From contig NZ_FOAO01000019.1 of assembly GCF_900109665.1 (NCBI RefSeq), forward strand, positions 1 through 64,000: a stretch of DNA of 64,000 nucleotides, read 5' to 3'. The DNA is from Blastococcus sp. DSM 46786. Its GTDB lineage: Bacteria > Actinomycetota > Actinomycetes > Mycobacteriales > Geodermatophilaceae. Positions 15,628-24,005 of this stretch are shown in pieces (the first letter of the stretch is position 1; each line of letters opens with the position of its first letter). A program made the translations under genes and the position numbers. Under the pieces are notes generated by a model that was given only the letters and a program-made list of their open reading frames with translations, did not search any database and was not told where the DNA came from.

Positions 15628-16818
15628 ATGTCCCGCTCGGTCATCGTCAGCGGCGCCCGTACCCCGATGGGCCGGCTCCTCGGCTCGCTGAAGGACTTCT
15701 CCGCGGCCGACCTCGGGGGTGTCGCCATCAAGGCCGCGCTCGAGCGGGCCGGCATCTCCGGCGACCAGGTCGACTACGTGATCATGGGCCAGGTCATCCA
15801 GGCAGGGGCCGGCCAGAACCCCGCCCGCCCGGCCGCGGTGGCCGGCGGCATCCCGATGTCGGTCCCGTCGCTGACCATCAACAAGGTCTGCCTCTCCGGC
15901 ATGAACGCCATCGCGCTCGCCGACCAGCTCATCCGCGCGGGCGAGTACGACGTCGTCGTCGCCGGTGGCATGGAATCGATGACCCAGGCGCCGCACCTGC
16001 TGGCGGGCTCGCGCACCGGCACCAAGTACGGCGACACCGCGCTGATCGACTCGATGGCCCACGACGGGCTGTCGGACACCTTCGACCAGGTGGCGATGGG
16101 CGCGCTCACCGAGCAGGCCAACAGCCGCTACGACCTGACCCGCGAGGAGCAGGACGAGTTCGCCGCCGCGAGCCACCAGAAGGCCGCGCGCGCCGCCAAG
16201 GACGGGATCTTCGACGAGGAGATCACCCCCGTCCTCATCCCGCAGCGCAAGGGCGACCCGATCGAGTTCCGCGAGGACGAGGGCATCCGCCCCGACACCA
16301 CCGCCGAGAGCCTCTCGAAGCTGAAGCCCGCCTTCGCCAAGGACGGCACGATCACCGCCGGCACCGCCTCGCAGATCTCCGACGGCGCCTGCGCCGTCGT
16401 GGTGATGAGCGCCGAGAAGGCTGCCGAGCTGGGCTGCACGGTCATCGCCGAGATCGGTGCCCACGGCGTCGTCGCCGGCCCGGATGCCACGCTGCAGAGC
16501 CAGCCGTCGCGGGCGATCCAGAAGGCCTGCGAGCGCGAGGGCATCGACCCGAAGTCCCTCGACCTGGTCGAGCTGAACGAGGCCTTCGCCGCGGTCGGCA
16601 TCGTCTCCACCCGCGAGCTCGGCGTCGACCCGGAGAAGGTGAACCCCAACGGCGGCGCCATCGCCCTGGGGCACCCGATCGGCATGAGCGGCGCCCGGAT
16701 CGTCCTGGACCTCGCGCTCGAGCTGCGCCGCCGCGGTGGTGGCGTCGGTGCCGCGGCGCTCTGCGGCGGCGGCGGTCAGGGCGACGCGCTGATCCTGCAC
16801 GTGCCCGCGAAGGCGTGA
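15628..16818 (+). CDS. Acetyl-CoA acetyltransferase (thiolase)
   Basis: A 396-residue thiolase with all catalytic residues: nucleophile C88 ([12 protein letters not shown]), H349 ([11 protein letters not shown]) and C379 ([11 protein letters not shown]). It condenses two acetyl-CoA to acetoacetyl-CoA, the entry to the ethylmalonyl-CoA pathway and polyhydroxybutyrate synthesis, or cleaves acetoacetyl-CoA. GGAGG sits 4 nt before the ATG. Its stop overlaps the meaB start (GTGA), so it is translationally coupled to a B12-mutase chaperone, which ties it to the mutase pathway. The length and the short NKVCLSG loop fit a biosynthetic-type acetyltransferase, but long-chain activity cannot be excluded from sequence. 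Confidence 0.93.
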   Translation: MSRSVIVSGARTPMGRLLGSLKDFSAADLGGVAIKAALERAGISGDQVDYVIMGQVIQAGAGQNPARPAAVAGGIPMSVPSLTINKVCLSGMNAIALADQLIRAGEYDVVVAGGMESMTQAPHLLAGSRTGTKYGDTALIDSMAHDGLSDTFDQVAMGALTEQANSRYDLTREEQDEFAAASHQKAARAAKDGIFDEEITPVLIPQRKGDPIEFREDEGIRPDTTAESLSKLKPAFAKDGTITAGTASQISDGACAVVVMSAEKAAELGCTVIAEIGAHGVVAGPDATLQSQPSRAIQKACEREGIDPKSLDLVELNEAFAAVGIVSTRELGVDPEKVNPNGGAIALGHPIGMSGARIVLDLALELRRRGGGVGAAALCGGGGQGDALILHVPAKA

Positions 16819-17852
16819 CGACAGAGGGGACCGCAGTCCGGTCGCCGGATTCGGGGCCCCCTCGGGGGCAAGCGCCCACCCGTCGCTCCCGGCGGTCCGC
16901 CGACGTCCCGGCGCTCGTCGCGGGCGCCCGCGAGGGTGACGCGCGGTCGGTGGCCCGGCTGATCTCGCTGGTGGAGGACGCCAGCCCGGCGCTGCGCGAG
17001 GTGGCGGCGGCGCTGGCGCCGCACACCGGCGGCGCCCAGGTCATCGGCCTCACCGGTTCACCGGGTGTCGGCAAGTCGACGTCGACGACCGCGCTGGTGC
17101 GCGCCCTGCGGCAGGCGGGCAAGCGGGTCGGGGTCCTGGCCGTCGACCCGTCCTCGCCCTTCTCCGGGGGTGCCCTGCTCGGCGACCGCGTGCGCATGCA
17201 GGACCACGCCGGGGACAGCGGCGTGTTCATCCGGTCGATGGCCTCCCGCGGTCACCTCGGTGGGCTCTCCTGGGCCACGCCCCAGGCGCTGCGGGTGCTC
17301 GACGCGGCCGGCTGCGACGTGGTGCTGATCGAGACGGTCGGCGTCGGGCAGTCGGAGCTCGAGATCGCCTCGCTCGCCGACACCACGCTCGTGCTGGTCG
17401 CCCCCGGCATGGGCGACGGCATCCAGGCGGCCAAGGCCGGGATCCTCGAGGTCGCCGACGTCTTCGTCGTGAACAAGGCCGACCGGGACGGCGCCGACCA
17501 GACGGTGCGCGATCTGCGCTACATGCTCTCCCTCGGTGGCCGGCACTCCGAGGCGGGTCACTGGCGCCCGCCGATCTGCCGCACGGTCGCCGCCCGCGAC
17601 ACGGACAACGGCGTCGACGAGGTGCTGGCGCGGATCGAGGAGCACCGGCAGTGGCTGGAGTCCTCGGGTGAGGGGCACCGCCGGCGCAGCGAGCGGGCCG
17701 CCCGCGAGATCGAGGCGATCGCGCTGGCCACGCTGCGGGAGCGGATGGGGGACGTGCGCGGCTCGGCGGCGCTGGGCACGCTGGCCGACGCGGTGGTGGG
17801 CGGCGGGACCGACCCCTACCGCGCCGCCGACGAGCTGCTCGGCCAGCTGTAG
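16815..17852 (+). CDS. meaB: MeaB-type G-protein chaperone of B12-dependent acyl-CoA mutases
   Basis: A 345-residue P-loop GTPase of the MeaB/ArgK family. It has Walker [10 protein letters not shown] (about 81-89), the DPSS ([10 protein letters not shown]) and ETVGVGQSE segments that signal the mutase state, and the NKAD guanine motif ([12 protein letters not shown]). It loads adenosylcobalamin and ejects damaged cofactor from acyl-CoA mutases. The GTG overlaps the thiolase stop by 3 nt. The window has two possible clients, Ecm and the IcmA-like mutase. The N-terminal 30 residues are a disordered extension ([20 protein letters not shown]). Confidence 0.93.
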   Translation: MTTEGTAVRSPDSGPPRGQAPTRRSRRSADVPALVAGAREGDARSVARLISLVEDASPALREVAAALAPHTGGAQVIGLTGSPGVGKSTSTTALVRALRQAGKRVGVLAVDPSSPFSGGALLGDRVRMQDHAGDSGVFIRSMASRGHLGGLSWATPQALRVLDAAGCDVVLIETVGVGQSELEIASLADTTLVLVAPGMGDGIQAAKAGILEVADVFVVNKADRDGADQTVRDLRYMLSLGGRHSEAGHWRPPICRTVAARDTDNGVDEVLARIEEHRQWLESSGEGHRRRSERAAREIEAIALATLRERMGDVRGSAALGTLADAVVGGGTDPYRAADELLGQL

Positions 17853-17913
17853 CGCTGACCGCGCAGGTCGGGCGCCCACCGGCCAGGATGGGACGGGTGA
17901 ACGGACTACGGCA

Positions 17914-19383
17914 GTGAACGGCACGGCGGACGCCGTCGTCGTCGGAGCAGGGCCCAACGGGCTGGCCGCTGCCCTCCGCCTGGCCGCCGCCGGCCTGCGG
18001 GTGCAGGTGGTCGAGGCGGGCGAGCGGCCCGGTGGCGGGATGCGCACCGAGGAGCTCATGCGCCCCGGGTTCCACCACGACGTCTGCTCGACGGTGCAGC
18101 CGCTGGCCGCCGCTGCGCCCTTCTTCCGCGAGTTCGACCTGCCGGCGCGGGGCGTGCGCCTGGTGCACCCGGAGGTCAGCTTCGCGCACCCGCTGGACGG
18201 CGGCCGCGCGGCGGTCTCCCACCGCTCCCTGGAAGAAACCGCGGCCGGCCTCGGGGTGGACGCCGACGGGTACCGCCGGCTGTTCGAGCCGCTCGTGGAA
18301 CACGGCGCCGACATCGTCGACTTCTTCCTCACCAGCCGGCTGCGCAGCCTGCCGATGCGCAGCCCGGTGCAGATCGCCAAGTTCGGGCTCACCGGCCTGC
18401 CCAACGTCCGCTGGCTGGCGCACCGGTACTTCGGCACCCCGGAGGGGCGGGCGCTCATCGCCGGCGCCGCGGCCCACGGGATGCTCGACCTGCGCCAGCC
18501 GCTGACCTCGGCGCTCGGCATGCTGCTCGCGATGCTGTCCCACCACGTCGGGTGGCCGCTGGTCGAGGGCGGGTCGCAGAAACTCGCCGACGCCATGGTG
18601 AGCGCCCTGGAGGAGCAGGGCGGCGAGGTGGTGACCGGCCACCTGGTCACCGACCTGCGCGAGTTCGAGGGCGTGCCCGCCGTGCTGCTCGACACCTCGC
18701 CGGACGCGTTCGTGGCGATGGCCGGGGACCGGGTGCACGAGGGCTACCGCCGCTGGGTGCAGCGGTACCGGCACGGCGCCGGCGTCTTCAAGATCGACTG
18801 GATCCTCTCCGAGCCGGTGCCGTGGGCCAACGCCGACGTCCGCCGCGCCGGGACCGTCCACGTCGCCGGGACCCTGGAGGAGACGATCGCGGGGGAGCGG
18901 GCGCCCAACGAGGGGCGGGTCACCGACCGGCCCTACGTGCTCGCCGTCCAGCCCACCGTGCCCGACCCCAGCCGCGCCCCGGACGGCGGGCACATCTTCT
19001 GGGCCTACGTGCACGTGCCGCACGGCTCCGACGTCGACATGACCGATGCGATCGAGCAGCAGGTCGAGCGGTTCGCGCCCGGCTTCCGCGACACGATCGT
19101 CGACCGCCACACCAAGAACGCCGTCGCCATGGAGCAGTGGAACCCCACCTACCTGGGCGGCGACATCTCCAACGGCCAGACCACCCTCTGGCAGATGCTC
19201 GCCCGGCCGGTCCCGCGCTGGAACACCTACAAGACGCCGGCCCGCGGAGTCTACCTGGCGTCGTCGGCCACCCCGCCCGGCCCCGCCGTCCACGGTGCCT
19301 GCGGCGACCAGGCCGCACGCGTCGCCCTGGCCGAGGTGTTCGGTGTGCGGCACGTCCCGCCGCTTCGCCCGCCGCTGCGCTGA
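17914..19383 (+). CDS. Phytoene-dehydrogenase-like FAD-dependent oxidoreductase
   Basis: A 489-residue flavoprotein. An N-terminal Rossmann motif (VVVGAGPNGLAAALRLAAAG, 10-29) is followed by GERPGGGMRTEE, the NAD(P)/FAD-dependent oxidoreductase signature of the CrtI/phytoene-desaturase-like superfamily. The C-terminus (GVYLASSATPPGPAVHGACG) closes the FAD site. No carotenoid or terpenoid genes are nearby, so a role in carotenoid desaturation is not supported; actinobacterial members of this subfamily (COG1233) are mostly unassigned. The GTG at 17914 is the first start in frame after the meaB stop. It may be the third gene of the thiolase-meaB unit (61-nt gap). Confidence 0.82.
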   Translation: MNGTADAVVVGAGPNGLAAALRLAAAGLRVQVVEAGERPGGGMRTEELMRPGFHHDVCSTVQPLAAAAPFFREFDLPARGVRLVHPEVSFAHPLDGGRAAVSHRSLEETAAGLGVDADGYRRLFEPLVEHGADIVDFFLTSRLRSLPMRSPVQIAKFGLTGLPNVRWLAHRYFGTPEGRALIAGAAAHGMLDLRQPLTSALGMLLAMLSHHVGWPLVEGGSQKLADAMVSALEEQGGEVVTGHLVTDLREFEGVPAVLLDTSPDAFVAMAGDRVHEGYRRWVQRYRHGAGVFKIDWILSEPVPWANADVRRAGTVHVAGTLEETIAGERAPNEGRVTDRPYVLAVQPTVPDPSRAPDGGHIFWAYVHVPHGSDVDMTDAIEQQVERFAPGFRDTIVDRHTKNAVAMEQWNPTYLGGDISNGQTTLWQMLARPVPRWNTYKTPARGVYLASSATPPGPAVHGACGDQAARVALAEVFGVRHVPPLRPPLR

Positions 19384-19448
19384 TCGGGGCCGCCCGTTGT
19401 CGAGTGGACGTGGGGTCGGGCGGCCCGGATCCCACGCGTGGTCGGCAG

Positions 19449-20330
19449 TCAGTGGACAAGCCGCAGGGCTGCGGCGATGCGGGCGATCAACTGGACCGGT
19501 TCGGCGAGGTCCTCCGCGGTCACGAAGACGACGGTCCAGCCGGCTGCGGTGAGGCGGTTCAGGCGTCGTCGGTCCCGGGCCACGTTCTGCCGCTCGCCGT
19601 GCCAACGACCCTCGTACTCGACCGCGAGCCGGTGGTCCGGCCAGGCGAAGTCCACCCGTGCGACGAAGCCGTCGCCGTCGCGCACGGTGTGCTGCGCGAC
19701 CGGCCGAGGCAGCCGCGAGGAGTGCAGGAGGAGCCGCAGCCGTGTCTCCTGCGGCGAGCCGGCCAACCCGTCGGCGAGGTGCACCGCGACGCGGGCCCGG
19801 CGACAGCCCGGACCGGTCGCCGCGCCGGCCGCCGTCCGGACGGCTGCCAGGTCGACGACTCGGCGACCGGCCAGCTGGTCGATGTGCACGACCGCGTCCT
19901 CCCGGGGCAGGTGCCGTGCCAGGTCGAGGGCCGTCTGTACCGGCGTCGTGAGGCGGACGCCGGCCCGGACGGTGACGGCGTCGGCACCGAGGGAACGCCG
20001 CTGCACGCGTACACCGCGCACCGCGGTGACGTTGTGCCCGGGTGGCACGGTCAGCTCGACGTCCTCGTCGATGCCGGCGGCGTCCACGCCCCAGAGGACC
20101 GCGGCGCTGCGTCCCGTGACGACCGACCCCGGGAGCACCTTCCAGGACGCTGCGCTGGCGCGGACGCGGTGGGTGACCCGCACGCACGCGCACACGTACA
20201 CGTCTCGGAACAGGCGCTGCCACGCCCGGCTGCGCAGCTCGTTCTTCGTCAGCTGACCGGCGGCGACCATCTCGGAGCCGCGGAAAACCTTCCGGTGGAG
20301 CTCGGCAGGGCTGCGAGGGGTCGGCGGCAC
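19449..20330 (-). CDS. AbiEi-like N-terminal domain fused to a DUF559 (Vsr-like) endonuclease domain
   Basis: About 293 residues. The N-terminal half (FRGSEMVAAGQLTKNELRSR, RLFRDVYV, VVTGRSAAVLWG) resembles the AbiEi antitoxin family, with a helix-turn-helix and a sensing part. The C-terminal half (about 175-293) is a DUF559/Vsr-type PD-(D/E)xK fold (VARVDFAWPDHRLAVEYEGR, WHGERQNVARDRRR, NRLTAAGWTVVFVTAEDL), with the acidic residues D and E in place. Many actinobacteria carry several such lone genes. No AbiEii nucleotidyltransferase is next to it, so this is not a standard AbiE toxin-antitoxin pair. The start is uncertain: GTG at 20330 keeps the whole N-terminal domain; ATG at 20270 would cut it. 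The substrate is unknown. Confidence 0.75.
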   Translation of the reverse strand: MPPTPRSPAELHRKVFRGSEMVAAGQLTKNELRSRAWQRLFRDVYVCACVRVTHRVRASAASWKVLPGSVVTGRSAAVLWGVDAAGIDEDVELTVPPGHNVTAVRGVRVQRRSLGADAVTVRAGVRLTTPVQTALDLARHLPREDAVVHIDQLAGRRVVDLAAVRTAAGAATGPGCRRARVAVHLADGLAGSPQETRLRLLLHSSRLPRPVAQHTVRDGDGFVARVDFAWPDHRLAVEYEGRWHGERQNVARDRRRLNRLTAAGWTVVFVTAEDLAEPVQLIARIAAALRLVH

Positions 20331-20390
20331 CGCGGCAGCGTGCCGTGTCGCAGGAGAACGCCGCGGCCTCTTTCCACAGGTACCGGCCTG

Positions 20391-20440
20391 TGTCGACTTG
20401 TCGTGGTGTCGGTCGGGGTCGACACCACGGCATGTCGACA
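20391..20440. promoter_or_regulatory. Large imperfect inverted repeat in the divergent AbiEi-like / marR intergenic region
   Basis: Arms 20391-20411 and 20420-20440 match in 18 of 21 positions as reverse complements, with an 8-nt spacer. The repeat contains TGTCGAC at both ends and a perfect TGTCGACA (20433-20440). It sits between two divergent starts, 50 nt upstream of the marR start and 61 nt from the other, as expected of an operator for a dimeric regulator, most simply MarR itself. Confidence 0.55.
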
Positions 20441-20476
20441 CCGGGCAAGAGCGGCGGCGGTGCAACAGCGCCCCGG

Positions 20477-20482
20477 TAGCGT
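20477..20482 (+). promoter_or_regulatory. -10 box (TAGCGT) of leaderless marR promoter
   Basis: TAGCGT ends 7 nt before the ATG at 20490; no Shine-Dalgarno. Confidence 0.55.
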
Positions 20483-20489
20483 GCCGCGC

Positions 20490-21005
20490 ATGGTCCGACC
20501 GCTGGGGCTGCCGTTCGACCCGATCGAGCGCGCCGGGGAGAAGTGGGAGAAGCACTTCGGCCCGTCGTCGGCGATGCGGGCGGCGACGTCGGTCTTCCGC
20601 GTCCAGCAGATCCTGCTCGCCCGCTTCGACGAGGTGCTGCGCCCGCTGGAGCTGACGTTCGCCCGCTACGAGGTCCTCGTGCTGCTCACCTTCAGCCGGT
20701 CGGGGGAGCTGCCGCTGAAGGTGATCGGCAGCCGGCTCATGGTGCACCCGACCAGCGTCACCAACGCCATCGACCGGCTGGTGGCCGCGGGGTACGTCGA
20801 CCGCCGCCCCAACCCCGCCGACGGTCGCGGTGTCCTGGCCGCGATCACCGACCGCGGCCGCACCGTCGTCGAGGAGGGCACGCGGGCGCTGACCGCGCTC
20901 GACTTCGGGCTGGGGGAGCTCGCGGAGGAGGAGCACGAGGCGCTGTTCACGACGCTGCGCCGGGTGCGGCTGGGCGCCGGGGACGTGGCCGGCGACGCGC
21001 CATGA
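20490..21005 (+). CDS. MarR-family transcriptional regulator
   Basis: A 171-residue winged-helix regulator. The order is an N-terminal dimer helix (FGPSSAMRAATSVFRVQQIL), the DNA-recognition helices (LPLKVIGSRLMVHPTSVTNA, IDRLVAAGYVDRRP), the wing (NPADGRGVLAAITDRG) and a C-terminal dimer helix. The wing sequence D-x-R-x-x-x-x-x-T is typical of the family. It sits 40 nt upstream of the IcmA-like mutase gene on the same strand, although that gene has its own promoter, and downstream of a large inverted repeat. It likely controls itself and the mutase or the divergent gene. The effector is unknown; an acyl-CoA or fatty acid would fit the neighbour. Confidence 0.88.
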   Translation: MVRPLGLPFDPIERAGEKWEKHFGPSSAMRAATSVFRVQQILLARFDEVLRPLELTFARYEVLVLLTFSRSGELPLKVIGSRLMVHPTSVTNAIDRLVAAGYVDRRPNPADGRGVLAAITDRGRTVVEEGTRALTALDFGLGELAEEEHEALFTTLRRVRLGAGDVAGDAP

Positions 21006-21032
21006 CGCTCGACACACGATAGTTGGACGTCC

Positions 21033-21038
21033 TAGCAT
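21033..21038 (+). promoter_or_regulatory. -10 box (TAGCAT) of leaderless icmA-like promoter, overlapping palindrome GGACGTCC
   Basis: TAGCAT ends 7 nt before the ATG at 21046. Directly upstream is the 8-bp palindrome GGACGTCC (21025-21032) in the -10/-35 spacer, a possible repressor site. Confidence 0.5.
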
Positions 21039-21045
21039 CTTCGGC

Positions 21046-22725
21046 ATGAGCGACGACGCCCGGCAGCGGTGGCAGCAGCGGTACGACGCGGCGCTCGCCG
21101 CGGGGCGGGTGCGTGACGCGGACTTCACCACGCTCTCGGGCGTGGAGGTCGACCCGGTGTACGGCCCCGCCGACGAGAGCACCATCGAGGGCTTCGAGCG
21201 GATCGGCTACCCGGGCGAGTTCCCGTTCACCCGGGGCCTGCACGCCACGGGCTACCGCGGGCGGGCCTGGACCATCCGGCAGTTCGCCGGCTTCGGCAAC
21301 GCCAAGCAGACCAACGAGCGCTACAAGATGATCCTGGCCGAGGGCGGCGGCGGGCTCTCGGTCGCGTTCGACATGCCCACGCTCATGGGCCGCGACTCCG
21401 ATGACCCGCGCAGCCTCGGGGAGGTCGGGCACTGCGGCGTGGCCGTGGACACCGCCGTCGACATGGACGTGCTCTTCGACGGCATCGACCTCGAGGCCAC
21501 CACGACGTCGATGACCATCAGCGGCCCCGCCGTCCCGGTCTTCTGCATGTACCTCATCGCAGCCGAACGCCAGGGCGCCGACCTCGGCCGGCTCAACGGC
21601 ACGCTGCAGACCGACATCTTCAAGGAGTACATCGCGCAGAAGGAGTGGCTCTTCCCGCCGGAGCCGCACCTGCGCCTGATCGGCGACCTGATGGAGTACT
21701 GCGCGGCGGAGATCCCCGCGTACAAGCCGATCAGCGTCTCCGGCTACCACATCCGCGAGGCCGGTTCGACGGCCGCGCAGGAGCTCGCGTACACGCTGGC
21801 CGACGGCTTCGCCTACGTGGAGCTCGGGCTCTCCCGTGGCCTGGACATCGAGCAGTTCGCCCCCGGGCTGTCGTTCTTCTTCGACGCGCACGTCGACTTC
21901 TTCGAGGAGATCGCCAAGTTCCGCGCCGCCCGCCGCATCTGGGCGCGCTGGCTGCGCGACGTCTACGGCGCCCGGACCGAGAAGGCGCAGCAACTGCGCT
22001 TCCACACCCAGACCGCCGGCGTCAGCCTCACCGCCCAGCAGCCGGACAACAACATCACCCGGACGGCGGTGGAGGCGCTGGCCGCGGTCCTCGGCGGCAC
22101 CCAGTCGCTGCACACCAACGCCCTCGACGAGGTGCTGGCGCTGCCCAGCGCCAAGGCCGCGCAGATCGCGCTGCGCACCCAGCAGGTGATCGCCGAGGAG
22201 ACCGGCGTCATGAACGTCGCCGACCCGCTCGGCGGCTCGTGGTACGTCGAGGCGCTCACCGACGAGCTCGAGCGCCAGGCGGAGGAGATCTTCGCCCGCA
22301 TCCGCGACATGGGCACCGACGGCACGATGACCTCGGGCATCCTGCGGGGCATCGAGGACGGCTGGTTCACCGGCGAGATCGCCGAGGCCGCGTTCGTCTA
22401 CCAGCGGGCCCTGGAGAAGGGCGACAAGAAGGTCGTCGGCGTCAACACGCTGGTCGGCTCGGTGGACGCCCACGACAAGCTGGACATCCTGCGGGTCAGC
22501 CACCAGGTGGAGGTCGAGCAGAAGGCCGAGCTGGCCGGCCGCCGGCAGCAGCGGGACGACGACGCCGCACGTGCGGCCGTCGCGCGCATGGTCGAGGTGG
22601 CGCGCACCGAGGCGAACATGGTCCCCGCGATGCTCGACGCCGTGCGCGCCGAGGCCTCCCTCGGCGAGATCTGCGACGCCCTCCGCGCGGAGTGGGGCGG
22701 CTACACCGAGCCCGCCCGCTTCTGA
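21046..22725 (+). CDS. icmA: Isobutyryl-CoA-mutase-type large subunit (B12-dependent acyl-CoA mutase)
   Basis: A 559-residue mutase TIM-barrel chain without a B12-binding domain. It is usually annotated methylmalonyl-CoA mutase, but two residues argue otherwise. At the positions reported to separate isobutyryl-CoA mutase from methylmalonyl-CoA mutase it has F80 (TIRQF) and Q198 (EYIAQKEW), where methylmalonyl-CoA mutase has Tyr89 and the carboxylate-binding Arg207. The numbering matches Streptomyces IcmA. Isobutyryl-CoA mutase interconverts isobutyryl- and n-butyryl-CoA and links valine breakdown to butyryl/crotonyl-CoA, the substrate side of Ccr. The separate B12-binding small subunit (IcmB, about 140 residues) is not in the window and must lie elsewhere. 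It is preceded by marR and a leaderless promoter. Activity on pivalyl- or 2-hydroxyisobutyryl-CoA is possible. Confidence 0.85.
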   Translation: MSDDARQRWQQRYDAALAAGRVRDADFTTLSGVEVDPVYGPADESTIEGFERIGYPGEFPFTRGLHATGYRGRAWTIRQFAGFGNAKQTNERYKMILAEGGGGLSVAFDMPTLMGRDSDDPRSLGEVGHCGVAVDTAVDMDVLFDGIDLEATTTSMTISGPAVPVFCMYLIAAERQGADLGRLNGTLQTDIFKEYIAQKEWLFPPEPHLRLIGDLMEYCAAEIPAYKPISVSGYHIREAGSTAAQELAYTLADGFAYVELGLSRGLDIEQFAPGLSFFFDAHVDFFEEIAKFRAARRIWARWLRDVYGARTEKAQQLRFHTQTAGVSLTAQQPDNNITRTAVEALAAVLGGTQSLHTNALDEVLALPSAKAAQIALRTQQVIAEETGVMNVADPLGGSWYVEALTDELERQAEEIFARIRDMGTDGTMTSGILRGIEDGWFTGEIAEAAFVYQRALEKGDKKVVGVNTLVGSVDAHDKLDILRVSHQVEVEQKAELAGRRQQRDDDAARAAVARMVEVARTEANMVPAMLDAVRAEASLGEICDALRAEWGGYTEPARF

Positions 22726-22796
22726 GCTGTGGCATCGCGGTCCTCCGGACCGCACCGCGGCCACGTGCCGTCCCCGACGGGCGCTGAGCCACTCCT

Positions 22797-22985
22797 CGGC
22801 ACACCTCGGGGAGCCTCCGGGCCCCGCTCGTGCTGCTGTTCTCCGCGGACCTCGACGCGAGCGTCGCCGCGGTGGAGGCCGCCGGTGGGCGCGTGGCCGA
22901 GGGCCCGTACGAGTTCCCGGGCGGGCGCCGGTTCCACTTCGAGGATCCCAGCGGCAACCAGCGGGGCGTCTGGGCGGAGCGCTGA
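22797..22985 (+). pseudogene. Remnant of a VOC (glyoxalase-like) protein
   Basis: LVLLFSADLDASVAAVEAAG, then GRVAEGPYEFPGGRRFHFED and PSGNQRGVWAER, is the second module of a VOC-domain protein and ends at TGA 22983-22985. The first module is missing, and the preceding bases (about 22797-22829) encode the expected junction GASGP only in another frame, so there is at least a frameshift and a deletion. A GTG at 22830 could give a 51-residue peptide, but half a VOC module pair is unlikely to work alone. Confidence 0.6.
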
Positions 22986-23031
22986 GCCCCGGCCCGGACG
23001 CACCCGGACCCGCGGTGGGATGATCGAGGTC

Positions 23032-23994
23032 ATGCAGCCCACCCGCCCCGGACGTCCCGACCCGCGCGCGCAGGCGCAGCAGGCCCAGATGGCCGCCACC
23101 ATGGCCGGCGCCGTCGACCTCGCCGCCGTCAAGGCGCGCTCGGAGGCCGCAGCACGCGCCCAGGCCGCCCCGCCGCCGAGCGCCACCGCGCCGGCGGGTG
23201 CCCCGGGGGGTGCGGTCGTCGACGTCACCGAGGCGACGTTCCAGGCCGAGGTGCTGGACCGGTCGTTCCAGGTGCCGGTCGTGCTCGACCTGTGGGCCGA
23301 GTGGTGCGGGCCGTGCAAGCAGCTCTCCCCGGTGCTCGAGGGGCTGGCCGCCGAGGGCGGCGGCTCCTGGGTGCTGGCGAAGGTCGACGTCGAGGCCAAC
23401 CCCGCGCTGGCCCAGGGGTTGCGCGTCCAGGGCATCCCCGCCGTCAAGGCGGTGTGGCAGGGCCAGCTGGTCGCCGAGTTCACCGGGGCGATCCCCGAGG
23501 AGCAGGCCCGCCAGTTCGTCACCGAGCTGGTGCAGGCCACCACCGGTGGGGCGGTCCCGGGCGCCGAGCCGCAGGAGGAGGCGGAGGACCCCCGGCTGGA
23601 CGCCGCCGAGGCCGCCCTGGAGCGCGGCGATCTGGCCGCGGCCGAGGCCGCCTACCAGGCGATCCTCGCCGAGGAGCCCGACCACCCCGACGCCGGCATC
23701 GCGCTGCGCCAGGTGCAGCTGTTCCGCCGGGCCGAGGAGGCGGGGCCCGATGCGCTCGCCGCCGCGGACGCCGCGCCCGACGACGTCGCCGCGCAGACCC
23801 GCGCCGCCGACTTCCTGCTGGGCACCGGCAACATCGAGGCGGCCTTCGACCGGCTGCTCGACGTGGTCCGCCGCACCGGGGGAGAGGACCGGGACGAGGC
23901 GCGCAAGCACCTGGTGGAGCTCTTCGCGGTCGTCGGCGACGCCGACCCCCGCGTCGCGACGGCCCGCCGCCAGCTCACCGCCGCGCTCTTCTAG
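23032..23994 (+). CDS. Thioredoxin-like protein with TPR tail (YbbN/CnoX type)
   Basis: A protein of 320 residues. After a low-complexity Ala/Gln/Pro N-terminus (about 1-60) comes a thioredoxin fold with the active site WAEWCGPC (about 93-100) and cis-proline segment VQGIPAVKA. A C-terminal domain of about 120 residues has TPR-like helices (AEAALERGDLAAAEAAYQAI). Proteins of this plan act as co-chaperones or redox-linked holdases in E. coli (YbbN/CnoX) and are common in actinobacteria. The ATG at 23032 is used; an ATG at 23020 is in frame. It is convergent with the metallopeptidase gene, whose stop is 11 nt away. Confidence 0.87.
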   Translation: MQPTRPGRPDPRAQAQQAQMAATMAGAVDLAAVKARSEAAARAQAAPPPSATAPAGAPGGAVVDVTEATFQAEVLDRSFQVPVVLDLWAEWCGPCKQLSPVLEGLAAEGGGSWVLAKVDVEANPALAQGLRVQGIPAVKAVWQGQLVAEFTGAIPEEQARQFVTELVQATTGGAVPGAEPQEEAEDPRLDAAEAALERGDLAAAEAAYQAILAEEPDHPDAGIALRQVQLFRRAEEAGPDALAAADAAPDDVAAQTRAADFLLGTGNIEAAFDRLLDVVRRTGGEDRDEARKHLVELFAVVGDADPRVATARRQLTAALF

Positions 23995-24005
23995 ACGGCG
24001 GGGGG

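Noticed and set aside
17914-19383. Carotenoid (phytoene) desaturase
   Set aside because: Only superfamily similarity; no crtB, crtE or other carotenoid gene is near.
19449-20330. AbiE type IV toxin-antitoxin system
   Set aside because: Only the antitoxin-like half is present and it is fused to a nuclease-like domain; no AbiEii toxin gene lies on either side.
21046-22725. Methylmalonyl-CoA mutase large subunit (mutB)
   Set aside because: The carboxylate-binding arginine is replaced by Q198 and the tyrosine by F80, and there is no B12 domain; isobutyryl-CoA-mutase type fits better.
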